A stretch of 64,000 nucleotides of DNA from Gautieria morchelliformis (GCA_015179125.1 WHVA01000012.1:248001-312000); one strand, 5' to 3'. Counted from the first letter of the stretch, positions 33,852 to 45,350 are shown. Notes: a model not told the origin generated them from the sequence alone. Numbers and translations are program-made.

Positions 33852-34063
33852 AGGGGCAGCACACTTGGCTTGGGTGCTTAGATGGGTTCCATAGCCCCAC
33901 TTCGCGCCGCATTTTTAAACAGAAGGAGAAGTTGTGCACGGACCACGCAGCAAGGCAGGGCCCAGACCTCAGAGATCCCATCGGGGGACCCATTACGTCT
34001 TTAACACCTCCCCCCCACCATAGGATGCAGCGTCGTTGGACTCCGAAGCTAGGAAGGGGGTAC

Positions 34064-35081
34064 TGTCATGACCTGTCTATTTCCCTCATGCAGTGTCTCT
34101 ACATTCCCCCTCATCACTCCCCCTGCATCTTCGCCTGAGTTTGCCCCACCCTTCGACCACTCTTCCTCTACGTTAGCTCCATTCACTGTTCACCCCATTC
34201 TCCAAATGACTATTTGCTGCTTGCATCGTTCGCCAGCAGGCATGCCATCAAACACGATCGACACCATTTACCCCACGTGATGGTTCATCACTGGCCCCAT
34301 CACCTTCTTGGTCCAACCCCTTTAGGTGTTCATATGGCTGGGATGCATTCGCAGGACGTCCTACCTGTAGGTTGTGTGGGATCAACCCAGCAGACGAAGA
34401 GTCCGTGCAGGGTGGTGTATATGCAGGTCCCAAGGCATATTTCTGTACATAGGTGCCTTCGCCCTCTTACCTCTCTGTTGTTTCATGTTCGCACCCTTCT
34501 TTCGTTCTATTGTATGTTTATTCCATCTATTTGTATCATGACTGTGCACCCCTATCCAACCCTGACTCATGACGGCCTCTTTCCTATTCGCTGTTACCAT
34601 ACGAGCATTCGATATAAGTAGTTTACATTCGCATGTATATTCTCCAGTTCAATTATCATATGTCCACCTTGTGCAAACTTGACCTCACTGTGATCATCAT
34701 CTTGAGCCCTCACCTGTAGATTCCGATCTTCGACCAGAGGAGGACTTGAGTACCACTGGTGAGTTTTCGTACTTCACCTTTGTTACCTTAGCCTTCGAAC
34801 TATTCTCTACGCTGTCGGCGAAGGGCTCCGAAGGAGCGCCTTCGCCGGTGAAAGGATTGTCGCTACTTAGACAACCTTTCCATGGCACCTTGCACATTAC
34901 ATCGTCAAGTGTCATGGGCTATTTCGCTATGACTGTAGATAGGGCGAGCCCCGTTCTGGCAGCCCTCTTATCTTGTGAACATTTATTGGTTTACCCTCTT
35001 CGCCGAACAGCATACTTATTCACACAAGTTATTCGGGCATTCGCTGTGTTCACTAATACACGATATTAACGCCTAAAAACC
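34064..35081 (+). repeat. 3' LTR, Gypsy family B
   Basis: A 1018-bp LTR, TGTCATGACC to CAATCTTGACA, preceded by a polypurine tract ending TAC. TATA-like GATATAAGTAG at 34611. Aligns with the family B LTRs at 39231, 57229 and 57241. Confidence 0.85.
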
Positions 35082-35139
35082 AATCTTGACAGCATCAACA
35101 TGGCAAGTACTGACTGAAGCCAAGAATAGAGTAGATAAC

Positions 35140-35790
35140 TGTTACATATCGAGATTTCCGCAAGTCAGAACTAGAAAGGACAACAGCCTCAACTTATGTT
35201 TTGCACCCCCAATAAACTATCATCCTAAGTATTTCAGATCATGAGTCGGAAGTCGGACAGTATCCAACTAAACAGAAGTCAGAAGTTGGGTTGGAAGGTG
35301 GAAGGCAGAGAGACAGAGGCCTTGCAAAACTCGCTGTGCTAAGAACAGGAGATAGAGCAAAGGAAATCAAGTATTGAAGGTGATTATATGATTGCAGGAT
35401 AGCAAGCATACATGAGGGGCTTTTATACAAAGAGCTGAGACAACAGGTAATGGGGTAGTACTAAGCAACTTCTGGAGGAAGCGGAAGTCGGATAGACATA
35501 CAGGGTAATTAACTATTTGGGAACAAAGGACTACAAGGGGTGCAGGGTAGAGTAAAGAACAATGGAAAAAGAACAAGGGGTCGGAAAGTATATCTGACAT
35601 AACGGAACAACGAGACTACAAAGGGGGCCGGACATATGGTCTTGCTGTGCTATGAGGCGAGGCCGGTGGGTCTGAGTAATAGAGTTGAAAGAACAAAGGA
35701 TATAACAAGGGGTGGGAATGTCGGAATTATCAGTGGGTCAGAATGTGAGCAGAACTGAATGTCAGAAGTTGGAAATGCATTGTCGTAACA
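35140..35790 (-). repeat. Solo LTR, Gypsy family A
   Basis: A 651-bp family A LTR in reverse orientation with a perfect 5-bp target duplication: ATAAC at 35135-35139 and again at 35791-35795. It is a solo LTR, the product of LTR-LTR recombination. Confidence 0.9.
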
Positions 35791-35795
35791 ATAAC

Positions 35796-36040
35796 TAGTA
35801 TAAAAGACCTCACAACCATTCATGTATATTCAGCTTTAGTTCTATCCCCAATATACATCCCAGTTCAACATGCAGGAGAGAGTTTGGAGTGCAACTCAGT
35901 GATCATCGCACACCATGTCTCGCAGCAAGCAGAATTCTCAGCCACTTGGCGCTGTAGGAAGTGCATGGAGCCCATTCCCCCAAAGTCCCAGGATCAAAAA
36001 CCTGGCATTGGTATGCTGTTTCTTGTTGATTTTCATTTTA
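35796..36040 (+). other. LTR-end/leader remnant of an unidentified retroelement
   Basis: TATAAAAGACC at 35801, a segment ending CCCAGTTCAACA (35871) and a short frame MSRSKQNSQPLGAVG at 35914 look like an LTR end, leader and gag start of another element. It stops at the family C fragment. Weak. Confidence 0.3.
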
Positions 36041-36970
36041 AACGCTGGACGTCATTGAACATCCGCGGCCTATGCCACTCGCAGATGCGTTGCATCTTAT
36101 CCTCGTTGGCATGTACACCTTGGCCATCGATGATGTGGCTGAGGCACTCCATTCGGATGGAATAGAGGTCAACCTTTTTCTTGCTCAGAAAAAGGTGGTT
36201 CTTCCTCAGTCTGTCAAAGACAATATAGAGGTGCTCCTCGTGCTCTTGTATCGGAAGTGAGAAAATGAATATGTCGTCCATGTAGACATGGACGAAGCGA
36301 CCTATGCAGTTGCGGAAGATGGCTGCCATCAGCCGTTGGAACGTCAGTGAATCCGGATCTGAACAGGAACTGACTGAACCTCGCAGTTCACCCTGAGCGC
36401 CTCGTATGCTTCGGACATGTCGGGTTTCGTGCGGTAACGACAGTGAGCCATGTCGCTGCGGATGATATCCTGATCTGGGAAGGGCGTAACGTCCTTCACA
36501 GTGTTCTTGTTCTGCTGGCACAGATTGAAAACGGTTCGTAGTGTACCATTTTTCTTCGGTATGCACAGCATGGGTACGGCCTGCTGTGCAACTGCCGGGA
36601 TCCACCACTTTGCAGTGGTGTAGCATTCTATCTTCCCCAACAGTTCCTCTCGGAAATGTTCGGGGCACTTCGGTAGTCAATACCGCATGTGTTTGTTGGG
36701 ATCAATGAGGTTGATCTCGTGGTTGATCTCTTGCAGCGGCAGGAGCTCTAATGGAATTCCACTGACTAGGTCAGTGATCCTTTCCATCCATTCCTCGCAG
36801 AGGCAAGGGATGTCGTTATCCGTGAGGATGATGGTGGTGGTTGGCTTAGAAGCCATTAGGTGCTGTGTGCGTCTATTAGGTCCCATGGCGCGTGGGACCA
36901 CTTTTCTTTTTCCCATTGCTTTCACCATCAGGTGAGAGCACCTCTCACTATGATTGTAGGGTGAGCTCAA
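36041..36970 (-). pseudogene. Gypsy C reverse transcriptase (fossil)
   Basis: Shows IPELVS-type N-terminal fragments (GIPLELLPLQEINHEI), PKKNGTLRTVFNLC, LTFQRLMAAIFRNCIG, the catalytic HVYMDDIFIFS and thumb residues up to EWHRPRMFNDVQRL. Confidence 0.8.
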
Positions 36971-37003
36971 GGACGAGTCGTTATGCGACTCGTCCTCCTG
37001 GCT

Positions 37004-37795
37004 TCAATGAGCCAGGTTTGGCTTCGGCGCCGGGGTGACCCTGCTCACCCTTGGCCCCTTGCCCTTGTTCGTCGACTCATTATCGTCGAATGAGAGCTTG
37101 CCTGTGGGGATTATTTCATGCCCCTTACAGATTGTCCCTGGGCTTGAGAAGTCCAGGGTGATGCCAAATCTCCTTAGGAATGGTGTCCCTAGGATCGTGT
37201 CATAATATTCAACGTTTGCTATGTCAAAATATTCGTCGTATGTTTCACGACCAAATTTAATGGTCGTGTTCATCCCATAATTGATCGTGGAATGGCTGCC
37301 TATGTAGGCTAGCTGCAGCGCGATTGGCTGCTCTAGGGTGAATGTTTTCATCCCTGTAGCTCGCGTGAATGTAGGGGATAGTAATACCCCTTCGCTCCCG
37401 CTATCCAGCAGGCAGTGGGCTTTTACGCCATTTATTTCCCAGTACCCCGAGAGGGTACGGTTCTCACCGCGTGGGCGCGTTGGCCGTGTCCTATGCTTGC
37501 TTCGGTGGTGATACACTGGCTCAGCCACCTTGTCTGGCGTAACCGACGTGTGTGCCGCCATGACTTTCATGGCGGCATCGTCTTCTGGCGCAATTCTGAT
37601 CGCACTGGACCTGTAGGCAGTGTCTTCCACCTCTTCATCCCATTCATAGTGCTGGGACGGTTCGGGATCCCACTCTTCAGTGGGCGCGTCTCCGTTATCC
37701 GGAGATTCGTTAGGTTGGGGATCGCCCCCCCCCCTATTCATCAATCCGTTGAAGAGAATTTTGACCGAGACCCATCTCCGGATCCTCGGTCTCAT
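37004..37795 (-). pseudogene. Gypsy C aspartic protease region (fossil)
   Basis: INGVKAHCLLDSGSEGVLLS is the protease active-site region (D-S-G), followed by EYYDTILGTPFLRRFG, the flap and C-terminal segment. Confidence 0.85.
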
Positions 37796-39225
37796 TGTCG
37801 TGCCTCACGGCCGCTGTCCTTATACTGAACCTAAGCTGGGGGCACTCCGCCTTCTTGTGGCCAGGTTGGCCGCATTCAAAGCATGTAGTGCTGCTTTGGC
37901 TGCCGCTGGGCCGATCGTTAGGCCGGCCCAACGCTTTCGTTGGTGGGGCAGGTCACAGGGACAACTCTGACGCCTGAGGCTGTTTAGCTTCAGGTGGGCG
38001 TCCAGCTTGGGCTGGGCGTGGGGGCGGCGGTCGCTGCGACGCTCCACTTCTCGTGAACAGGCTAGGCCTGGCCAGGCCTGTCTGTGTCACCGGCTTGCTC
38101 CCTGTAAGCCGGGCAGCACTTGCTGTTGCCGCTGCGCTTTCTGCGCGTCGCATCCCCATATTGTATCGGGATGCCTCCTCTATCATTTGGGCCATCTTGA
38201 AGAGTTTCTCTATCGAGCTGCTCTCGGCGTTGTAGCCCTTTTTGAGGACCTCGTTGTGCAACATCTCACGCAGCGCCGACACGAACCGTCTCCAGAACGT
38301 GTAGTCGTCTGGTGGCTGTATCATACCCGCCGCATATTTTGTGAGCTCGTTCAGCATCTCCTGAACAGTTTTTGTGCCCTGCATGACCGTGTCAAATGTA
38401 TTCGATGCGTGGTGGTACATCAGTGTGTGCAGGAACCTTTTTTGAAGGCTCTGCATCACTGTTTCCAGGGTCCAACTGCGGACCTGGCAATCGAAGCGTT
38501 CTATGTTTCGAAGGAACCATTCCTGGGCTTCGCTGGTCAGGAAAGTGCCCACATAGCCGACCTGCATGTCGATGCTGGTTGGCCCTAGGAGGCAGTTCAT
38601 TTTCAGCCATCATAAGATGGCTGCGATGAAGATTTCAAACTCTTCGAGGTCAGATCCCCCGGCATATGGCTCGGGGTGAGCCAGCTTTACGCCGGCTTTT
38701 GCAAGCACAGACTTCTCCGGGTCTGTGTCGGTGGCATCTGCTAACGCCACGTGGATCATCCATGTGATCCTGTCGTACGGCTCCAGCGGCATGACATCAG
38801 CCTGATCCGGTATGCCCTGGCCCTCTGTTGGGGCCATGGATCGTTCGCGCAGCTGTGATGCCGCACGGGGCAGGCTGTTGTATGCCCTGACGGGCCCCGG
38901 GCCCGGCTCAGGCTCGGGATCGGGAGCATTTTGTGCTCTCGGGTCCGGGGGCGCTTTGTGCCTGGTGTCCTCAGTCAGCCCCATGTTGCGGATCCACAGC
39001 CTGCTGTTGTAGGCTGCACGCGCTTGTTACGCATCCTGCACGGCTCGCGTGAGCTGTTCGTCGGGCTGCTGAGCGGTGTGGCTTTGGGCCACCACTTCCT
39101 CGGTGTTCTTTGCCAGCAGCTCGAGGGCCCCCATATGGCGGCGTGTGGCTGCGGCCTCCTTTCACTGCCAGTGCGCGACCTCAAGCTCTAGCCTCTCTGT
39201 CATCGCTTCAGAGTCAGGCTCTGAG
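37734..39225 (-). pseudogene. Gypsy C gag (fossil)
   Basis: Capsid-like region with VGTFLTSEAQEWFLRN, VSALREMLHNEVLKKG, and a nucleocapsid zinc knuckle CFECGQPGHKKAEC (near 37880). N-terminal Pro-rich part at 38610-38984. More gag N-terminal sequence (helical, QLASQLDNIAAAIIEIG) follows on the other side of the LTR insertion, at 40842-41200. Confidence 0.8.
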
Positions 39226-39230
39226 GTGAC

Positions 39231-40836
39231 TGTCAAGATTGGTTTTTAGGTGTTAATATCGCATGTTAGTGGTGAATGCCCGAATAGCGTGTGCGATCTA
39301 GCGAATCGCCCAGAGAACAGTACCGAAGAGGTAAGGGGTAAGAAGTAAGAGGGTTACTCGAAAGGAATTCGCCCTGATCTACAGTCATAGCGAAATATCC
39401 CATGGCATTTGATGATGTAACGTGCAAGGTGTCACGGAAAGGTTGTCTAAGTAGCGACAATCCTTTCGCCGGTGAAGGCACTCCTTCAGAGCCCTTCGCT
39501 GACAGCACAGAAAATAACTCAAAGGCTAAGGTAACGAAGATGAAGTATGAGGACTCACCAGTGATGCATAAGTCCTCTTCTGGTCGAAGATAGAAATCTA
39601 CAGGAGAAGGCTCAAGACGATGATCACAGCGAGGTCAAGTTTGCACAAGATGGACGTATGATAATTAAACTGGAGAATATACATGCGAATGTAGACTACT
39701 TATACCGAATGCTCATATGATGCTAGCGAATAGGAAAGAGGCTGTCTGGAGTCAGGATTGGATAGGGGTGCGCGGTCAGGATACATAATAGATGAAATAG
39801 ATATACAATAGGATGGAAGAGGGGTCCGAACATGAAACGACGGAGAGGAAAGAGGGCGAAGGCCCCTATGTACGAAAACACGCCTTGGGACCTGCATATA
39901 CACCACCCTGCATGGACTCTTCGTCTGCTGGGTTGGTCCCACATGACCTACGGGTAGGATGCCCTGCGAATGCATTCTGGCCATGGAACACCAAAAGGGG
40001 GTCGAGTTGAGAAGATGATGGGACCAGTGATGAACCATCAATCTGGGTAAAGGATGTCAATCATGTTTGATGGCGTGCCTACTGGCGAATGATGCGAGTA
40101 GCGAATGGTCATATGCCAAATGTGGTGAATAGCGAATGGAGCGAGGAGTGAATGGAGCGAAGATGAGCGAACAGGGAAGAGTGGTGAAAGGGACAACAGG
40201 GATAGCTGGGTACAAGAAATAAATGAGTCATGACAGCCTGCACCTCCTTGCAATTCATGATAAGACCAGTGATGAACCATCAATCCAGGTAAAGGATGTC
40301 GATCGTGTTTGATGGCATGGCTACTGGTGAATGATGCAAGTAGCAAATGGTCATTTGGCGAATGTGGCGAATAGTGAATGGAGCAAGGAGTGAATGGAGC
40401 AAGGAGTGAATGGAGCAAAGCCAAGCGAACATGGAAGAGTGGTGAAAGGGAAAACAGGGATAGCTTGATACAAGAAATGAATGGGTCATGACAACTGTGT
40501 ACTGAAAACTTCAGTGAAGCTAATTCGTCCTGCCTTGCAGTGGTATGAGTCCCATTGAGTCCAACCTGCACGGAGGCTGCAACTGACACTATCCGAATGC
40601 ATCCTGAGCATGTGGGTCTGTCATGGAGTGGGAGTTTAACAGATGATGGGTTCTATGATGGATGAGGGCCCCAACACCTGGCGTCCTGGCAGGAATGATG
40701 CAAATAGTGAATGCGAAAGCAGTATGGCGACGAATATTTTGGCAAGATATTCGCTGGTTCAGGAAGCCATTTGCTGGTTGAGGAGGTCATTCACTGTGTG
40801 TTGAGGGATGGTTCACACAATAAACGAATCATGACA
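39231..40836 (-). repeat. Solo LTR, Gypsy family B, with reiterated U3 end
   Basis: Flanked by a perfect GTGAC duplication (39226-39230 and 40837-40841) and inserted in Gypsy C gag. From 39231 (TGTCAAGATTGG) to 40235 it aligns with the whole 34064 LTR. Two further blocks follow, ending TCATGACA at about 40491 and 40836; the first (40236-40491) is a diverged partial copy of the U3 part. Confidence 0.85.
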
Positions 40837-40841
40837 GTGAC

Positions 40842-41200
40842 CCGCTCTCTGACGATCTGTTGGATCGTCTTGCGGCTGTCCGTGGGGGCAGCCAGTTTCT
40901 CTTGGGGTTCATTTCTGAACCGCATGTCCTGTTCGACCGGGATGGCTGGTGGCGGCATTCACTGCCTGTCCAGTTCCTTCCGTTGTGGGTCTTCCGGGTC
41001 GTGGCTGCGTTCACTCGCTGCGGACTGTCGCAAGCTTTGACATGGTGCTTCGTGTTCCCCACGTGAGTGTAGGGCCGTCTGGACGCCCTCCAGCGTGGCC
41101 GCATCTCACAGCCTGATCTCCTTGGCTTGGTGGAGTTCCTTGCCAATCTCGATGATGGCAGCGGCAATGTTGTCAAGCTGCGATGCTAATTGATCATGCT
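40842..41200 (-). pseudogene. Gypsy C gag N-terminal part (fossil)
   Basis: Continues gag sequence beyond the LTR insertion: DNIAAAIIEIGKELHQAKE, DAATLEGVQTALHS, EKLAAPTDSRKTIQQI. Helical and charged, with no catalytic domain. Confidence 0.6.
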
Positions 41201-41870
41201 TGTTCAAACAGATCTGAGTGAATCTGAAACCATTGGTTTGGAACCCAACAGCTTCAAAGGGGAATCCTTGGCCTTTTTCAGCCTTGGCTCTGTTGTGATA
41301 AACACCCTATGGCTGGACTATCTTTTAAGTCCAATATTTATACCTTCTAGACTAAGAGTACAATCAGAACATGATTATTAATTTCTAGAGAACTATCTAA
41401 CAGGTAATCGGTGCGCCACACTGATTATAGAAGATCACCTGTATACTGATGATGTCTACCACATACATCAGTTGGCACCTCAACTCAGTCGAAAGATTTA
41501 ACCAATCAAAGGGCCCATGTCTTGATCAGGTGCTGGACTGGGGAGATGGCTTGGGCGGGGGCAAAAAGAAAGAAAATAAATCTATAGCACCACAGATGCT
41601 ATATGAGGATATTGGAACTCACGGGACATGAGTAGAACAATGTGTCAAAAGTATTTGACAGTCCTTTGGAAGGGACACGGAGATTGAAGATATATGCAGG
41701 TGCATATATTGGATCTCAAGGGAAAAGCCAGTTATTGTTAAGAACGTAAGTGTACTGAATGTTATCATATCTAAGCGCCCAGAACCATAGGATTTATTGG
41801 AAGGATATTCACAGAGATCCTTTGAGTGTTATTCCTTTTATTTCATAAATAAAAACAGATAAAAACACAC
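41201..41870. other. Unassigned DNA
   Basis: No clear gene. A short stretch near 41590 (GATGCTATATGAGGATATTGG) resembles 43438 (AATGCTATATAGGGATATTGG), so some repeat sequence is shared with the DNA after LTR D. Confidence 0.3.
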
Positions 41871-41879
41871 ATTACAAGA

Positions 41880-42578
41880 GGCTCCTTGACATCTGAATCT
41901 GAAACAATAATTGTCTCTGCTTTTCCTTTCTGTTTTCCATCCAGAAACAAGCACCGAACTTTGCAAATGTTGCAAGGCCAGCATGCCATCTGAGTCCCAA
42001 GCACACACCAGTCACCCCAGTAGCTGCAGTTGTCGCATGGAATTTTCTAACGGACAAGTCAGTAAAAATATTAACCGGAAGTCACCACAACTTACTGAAA
42101 CTTCCTTGTCCTCCTCCATACTCAGCTTCTTACTCTGTTCCTCATTCCAAGCTTCCCATGCTAAATTCAGCTTTTTCGCCTGCAGGCTTGCTTGCATTCA
42201 CCCGCTGCCTGGCATGGTGTTCATTGCCCGAGCTTTTTCCACCGCATCTGGCTCGGTCTTTTTCCATGCCTCCTGCACTTCCTTGATCCTCTCCGCATGC
42301 CCCTTCTCTTGCTCCTATCACTCATCCCCAGCTTTCCTGAGAGTCTCGGCTCTCTTCAGATGCTCAGCCTCAGCCTTTTCCTCAGCCTGAGCTTTCCATG
42401 GGTGTTCCTCCTCTGCTTTCTGCTCATCCTCTGCTTTCTTCTTCTCAGCGGCCTCCTTGCGCTCTTTTGGGAGGCAACACTGCTCCCTCAACTTCACCAT
42501 CCTCACCTCCCAGTCACATTCCTCTGCCTCTAGCTGCTCTTTGAGTTCCTCAAGTGTCAGTTCGTGAGCGTTAGACAT
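41880..42578 (-). other. Antisense reading region with Zn2Cys6-like cluster in element D
   Basis: On the minus strand, start MSNAHELTLEELKEQLE at 42578, 137 bp from the LTR, followed by a long charged coiled coil (KRAETLRKAGDE, LAWEAWNEEQSKKL). A cysteine cluster at 41951-42037 begins KIPCDNCSYWGDWC and ends ACWPCNICKVRC. Its spacing is C-x2-C-x6-C-x7-C-x2-C-x6-C, the fungal Zn2Cys6 pattern. The region is spread over more than one frame and no reconstruction is attempted. The same organisation occurs in family A (477-1647), where the cluster starts PCDTC. Function unknown; DNA binding is inferred from the motif. Confidence 0.55.
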
Positions 42579-42714
42579 GAGGGCAGGATTCGAAGTTGAT
42601 GATGGTAGAAGGCAAGAAGCAAAGATGCAGAACAAAACTTATATAAGCTTCCATCTCAGAAATCTCTGGGATCTTGCTTATGGTCTCATGGGTTCAACCA
42701 TAAGGGGGAGGTAC

Positions 42715-43175
42715 TGTTAAGTAGCCAATCCCAAGTCCAGTCCTGAAGCCTCAGCTTAGGTACTTGCTTGGGAAACCTTCAGTTCACTCAGTTTTCCCTC
42801 GGTTCCCTTTTCACCCCTGATTCCCCTTCTTAGCTAGTTCCCCATATGTTCAACCCTTCATCCCCTCGTTCTCCTGATTCGATCATTAGTACCCCTGTCC
42901 CTGAATCCTGTCTTTCCTATATAAACCCTCCCATTCCTGTATGCTAGTTCCTCAGTTCAGATATCAACTTAGCTCCTCGTACACGAAGCTCTTCTGTCTG
43001 ATATCAATTCCAATCCTCAGCGTAAAGCCAAACCCCGTTCCTGAAATTAGGGCAGAACACTGAGTGGGTGCAACCTACGAAGTTGAATCCAAGCCCTCAG
43101 TTCCAAACCTTGGCTCAGCTCTTGTTTAGAGCCAAGTCTCAGTATGACTTCCAGTCTGAACTGTTAGAATAAACA
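42715..43175 (+). repeat. 3' LTR of element D
   Basis: Starts TGTTAAGTAGCC after a polypurine tract. TATA box CCTATATAAACC at 42918. Probable end TTAGAATAAACA. Unlike LTR families A and B. Confidence 0.65.
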
Positions 43176-43433
43176 GATAAATATATTCAATCTATTCTGC
43201 GGTTTAAACACACGGCTAAAACGAGTTCACTCACTGGAAAGGACATTCGATGCATACAAGTGTCAGTGCATATAGGCATCAGATGATATGGATGACATCA
43301 TGTCTTGGCAAGACATGACGCGCCATGAGATCAGGCATAGGTCATGCAACCGAGGTGCTCGACCGGCAAAGAGGTGTCTGCCCTGGCAAGCAGGGACTCA
43401 GACACAGTCAGCAGAGAATGAATGGTATAGCAC

Positions 43434-43898
43434 TCACAATGCTATATAGGGATATTGGACATCATGGAACAGATAGGTCAAGGTCTTTCTTCTTCGCCAT
43501 AACCTCCATGTGCAGCGTTCACTAAACTGCACGCATACGATGTTGCAGGCAGCGAGTTCGTAGACCTGGACAGTACCCAGCTCGATGCCCCACCTGTTTC
43601 TAGGCAGAGAGTCGAGGGTCGATATTCCTGCGGTTGGAGGGCGGTGCTGTGAATGGTCTTTTTCATTCCCACCCCGCTGCGCCCATTCCCCATCAACTAG
43701 CGGCCCTCCCCGCAGCAACCGCCCGTCCATCCCCTTCATGTGCTCTCTGAATGGATAGGAGATAACTGCTGCAGGTGATAGGCACAGAGACGGCAAACTA
43801 CGTGGTTTCATCTCTATTCTACTCCAGTAACATGACTCACTGACTATGAGCCTTATGACATGTTGATAGGGGCTTTGTGTATTGCTCCAAGGTCCCAC
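43434..43898 (-). CDS. Hypothetical ORF, 154 aa
   Basis: Open frame (MGPWSNTQSPYQHVIRLI ... WRLWRRRKTLTYLF) in repeat-rich DNA. No recognised domain. It overlaps dispersed repeat sequence and may be non-coding. Confidence 0.2.
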   Translation of the reverse strand: MGPWSNTQSPYQHVIRLIVSESCYWSRIEMKPRSLPSLCLSPAAVISYPFREHMKGMDGRLLRGGPLVDGEWAQRGGNEKDHSQHRPPTAGISTLDSLPRNRWGIELGTVQVYELAACNIVCVQFSERCTWRLWRRRKTLTYLFHDVQYPYIAL

Positions 43899-43899
43899 C

Positions 43900-44240
43900 T
43901 TAGATACTTGTCAGTAGGACAAGTATCCACATCTTTGTGCCTACTCTACAACCCCATGCAGACTGTGGAGTGTTTCCCATACCAATAACTAGTATCTTGA
44001 CCCACTCCTCTGGTATCTCGAACACTAGTAGTCATCACTACCTTAGTATAAGTAGTTACCACCCAATGTACAATACAGACAGGCAGAAAATAACTATACT
44101 CACCCCAGGGATCACTGCATGCACATTTGACCACTGCAGGACCTAGTTCTCGACCATTGTTGATAGTCTACTATTACAGTTTACTCTAAACTACCCCAGA
44201 AGCGAAAGCTCTTGAGCCATTGATGCTCTGACTGTAACCG
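43900..44240 (+). repeat. Dispersed repeat R3, copy 1
   Basis: Matches the reverse complement of 63345-63600, e.g. TCTCGAACACTAGTAGT (43 kb) against TCTCGAACACTGGTAGT, and GTTTACTCTAAACT. Non-coding; nature unknown. Confidence 0.6.
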
Positions 44241-44828
44241 CTTTATCCTCAACCCAGTCATGTGCATGACTGATGGCTTTGATCACTGCCAGTGGCTTTA
44301 TCAATCGTATAAGTATCAGTAGCTAACGAGTTATGTAGTTTATTAAGGTAGAAGACACCAGGAACCAGCACCCCTTACGTAAGCGAATAGCCACCTTCCG
44401 ACATCCTCAATTCCTCCCACCCACATTATATTTTGACCTATTTAAGTCCTAAGAGCTTCTCTGAATACATCTAGTTTGAATTTGTAGGAAAGGGATTAGC
44501 TAAATAATGCTGGATAGCTGAGTTATACAGTCTTGAAGTGCAGGTTAAGAATTTTTTACCAAATGCATTATTTCGTGTTTTGGGACCGTTTGGGACAAAG
44601 TTGTATTTTCCGACCTTAACATTTGGCGCGTCACGTGACGTGATTTGTCAGCTTTCTCACGGCGCTCCTGCCGCAAAAAAAAACCCTCTGTGCAGCTTCC
44701 AAAGCCGCTTTCTTGACTCTAGACTCATCTAAGCCTTAGGCAACCAACAAGCACTCATTTGGCCGGCTTTGTGGTGGTTTGCCACGCTTTTTGCCCCAGG
44801 CCTCGATGCTGTTTTCCAGTTTGGTTGG

Positions 44829-45150
44829 CCTCACATCTCCTGTCTTACCACGACGTCTGGCTGTTCACATTTTTGAAGGTTTGTTGCTCCAGTTCTTTCT
44901 TTGCCTTTTTCGACCTGCTTTGTCCTTCCAGGATGTGTCCAGTTGCTTCGGTTTCTTTTGCGGCGCCCACACCCCCCTCCCCCCCCCTGCCTCACATCTC
45001 TTGTCTTACCAGGACAGTTGGCTGCATACATTTCGAAGGTGTGTTTCTCCGACCATCATTTCTTTGCCTTCGTTGATCTGCTTGGTCCTTTGGGGACGTG
45101 TCCAGTCTTTTGCTTAGGTTTCTTTCACGGCTCTCCCCTTCATCCTTCCC
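44829..45150. repeat. 162-bp tandem duplication upstream of the transposase
   Basis: Units begin CCTCACATCTCCTGTCTTACC (44829) and CCTCACATCTCTTGTCTTACC (44991) and stay alignable through TGCTTCTGTCC-like and GTGTCCAGT segments. Probably promoter or 5' leader. Confidence 0.7.
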
Positions 45151-45350
45151 GCCCACACAGGCACCCTGTGGTTTTGCAGTGTTTCACAGGTGGGTGCTTT
45201 CCTTCATTGCTCTCTTCCTTTGCCTCTGATGCCATCTCCTTCCTTCCTGCTCTTTGCCATCATGTTTCACTATTTTCCGCCGTTTCTTATCTTACTGTAG
45301 CTCTGGCTTCTTATCCTATCGACTTGTAGTCGATTATATATACCTCTGTG

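Larger units (their letters stand above)
28965..35081 (+). mobile_element. Gypsy (chromovirus) element, family B
   Basis: From left to right: protease (about 28970-29320), an RT/RNase H region (29956-31420), integrase (31443-32476), chromodomain (about 32770-32991), an antisense accessory region (about 33300-33851), a polypurine tract AGGAAGGGGGTAC ending at 34063, and a 3' LTR (34064-35081). Gag and the 5' LTR are absent. The element is broken in many places and looks old. Solo LTRs of the same family occur at 39231-40836, 57229-59498 and 57241-58235. Confidence 0.85.
36041..41200 (-). mobile_element. Gypsy element, family C, 5' half, split by a solo LTR
   Basis: Minus-strand fragment: gag (about 41200-37953, interrupted at 39226-40841 by a family B solo LTR), protease (37795-37004) and reverse transcriptase (about 36970-36041). 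It lacks RNase H and integrase; the fragment at 6164-8197 has just those parts. Broken in many places; old. Confidence 0.8.
41871..43175 (+). mobile_element. LTR retrotransposon D, 3' end only
   Basis: Contains an antisense accessory region (41880-42578), a polypurine tract TAAGGGGGAGGTAC (42701-42714) and an LTR (42715-about 43175). Pol is not present to the left. The layout (antisense region, purine tract, LTR) is that of Gypsy A and B, so it is probably a chromovirus. Broken. Confidence 0.7.

Noticed and set aside
42192-42533. 113-codon Leu/Phe-rich plus-strand frame resembling a membrane protein
   Set aside because: It is the shadow of the charged minus-strand coiled coil of element D.
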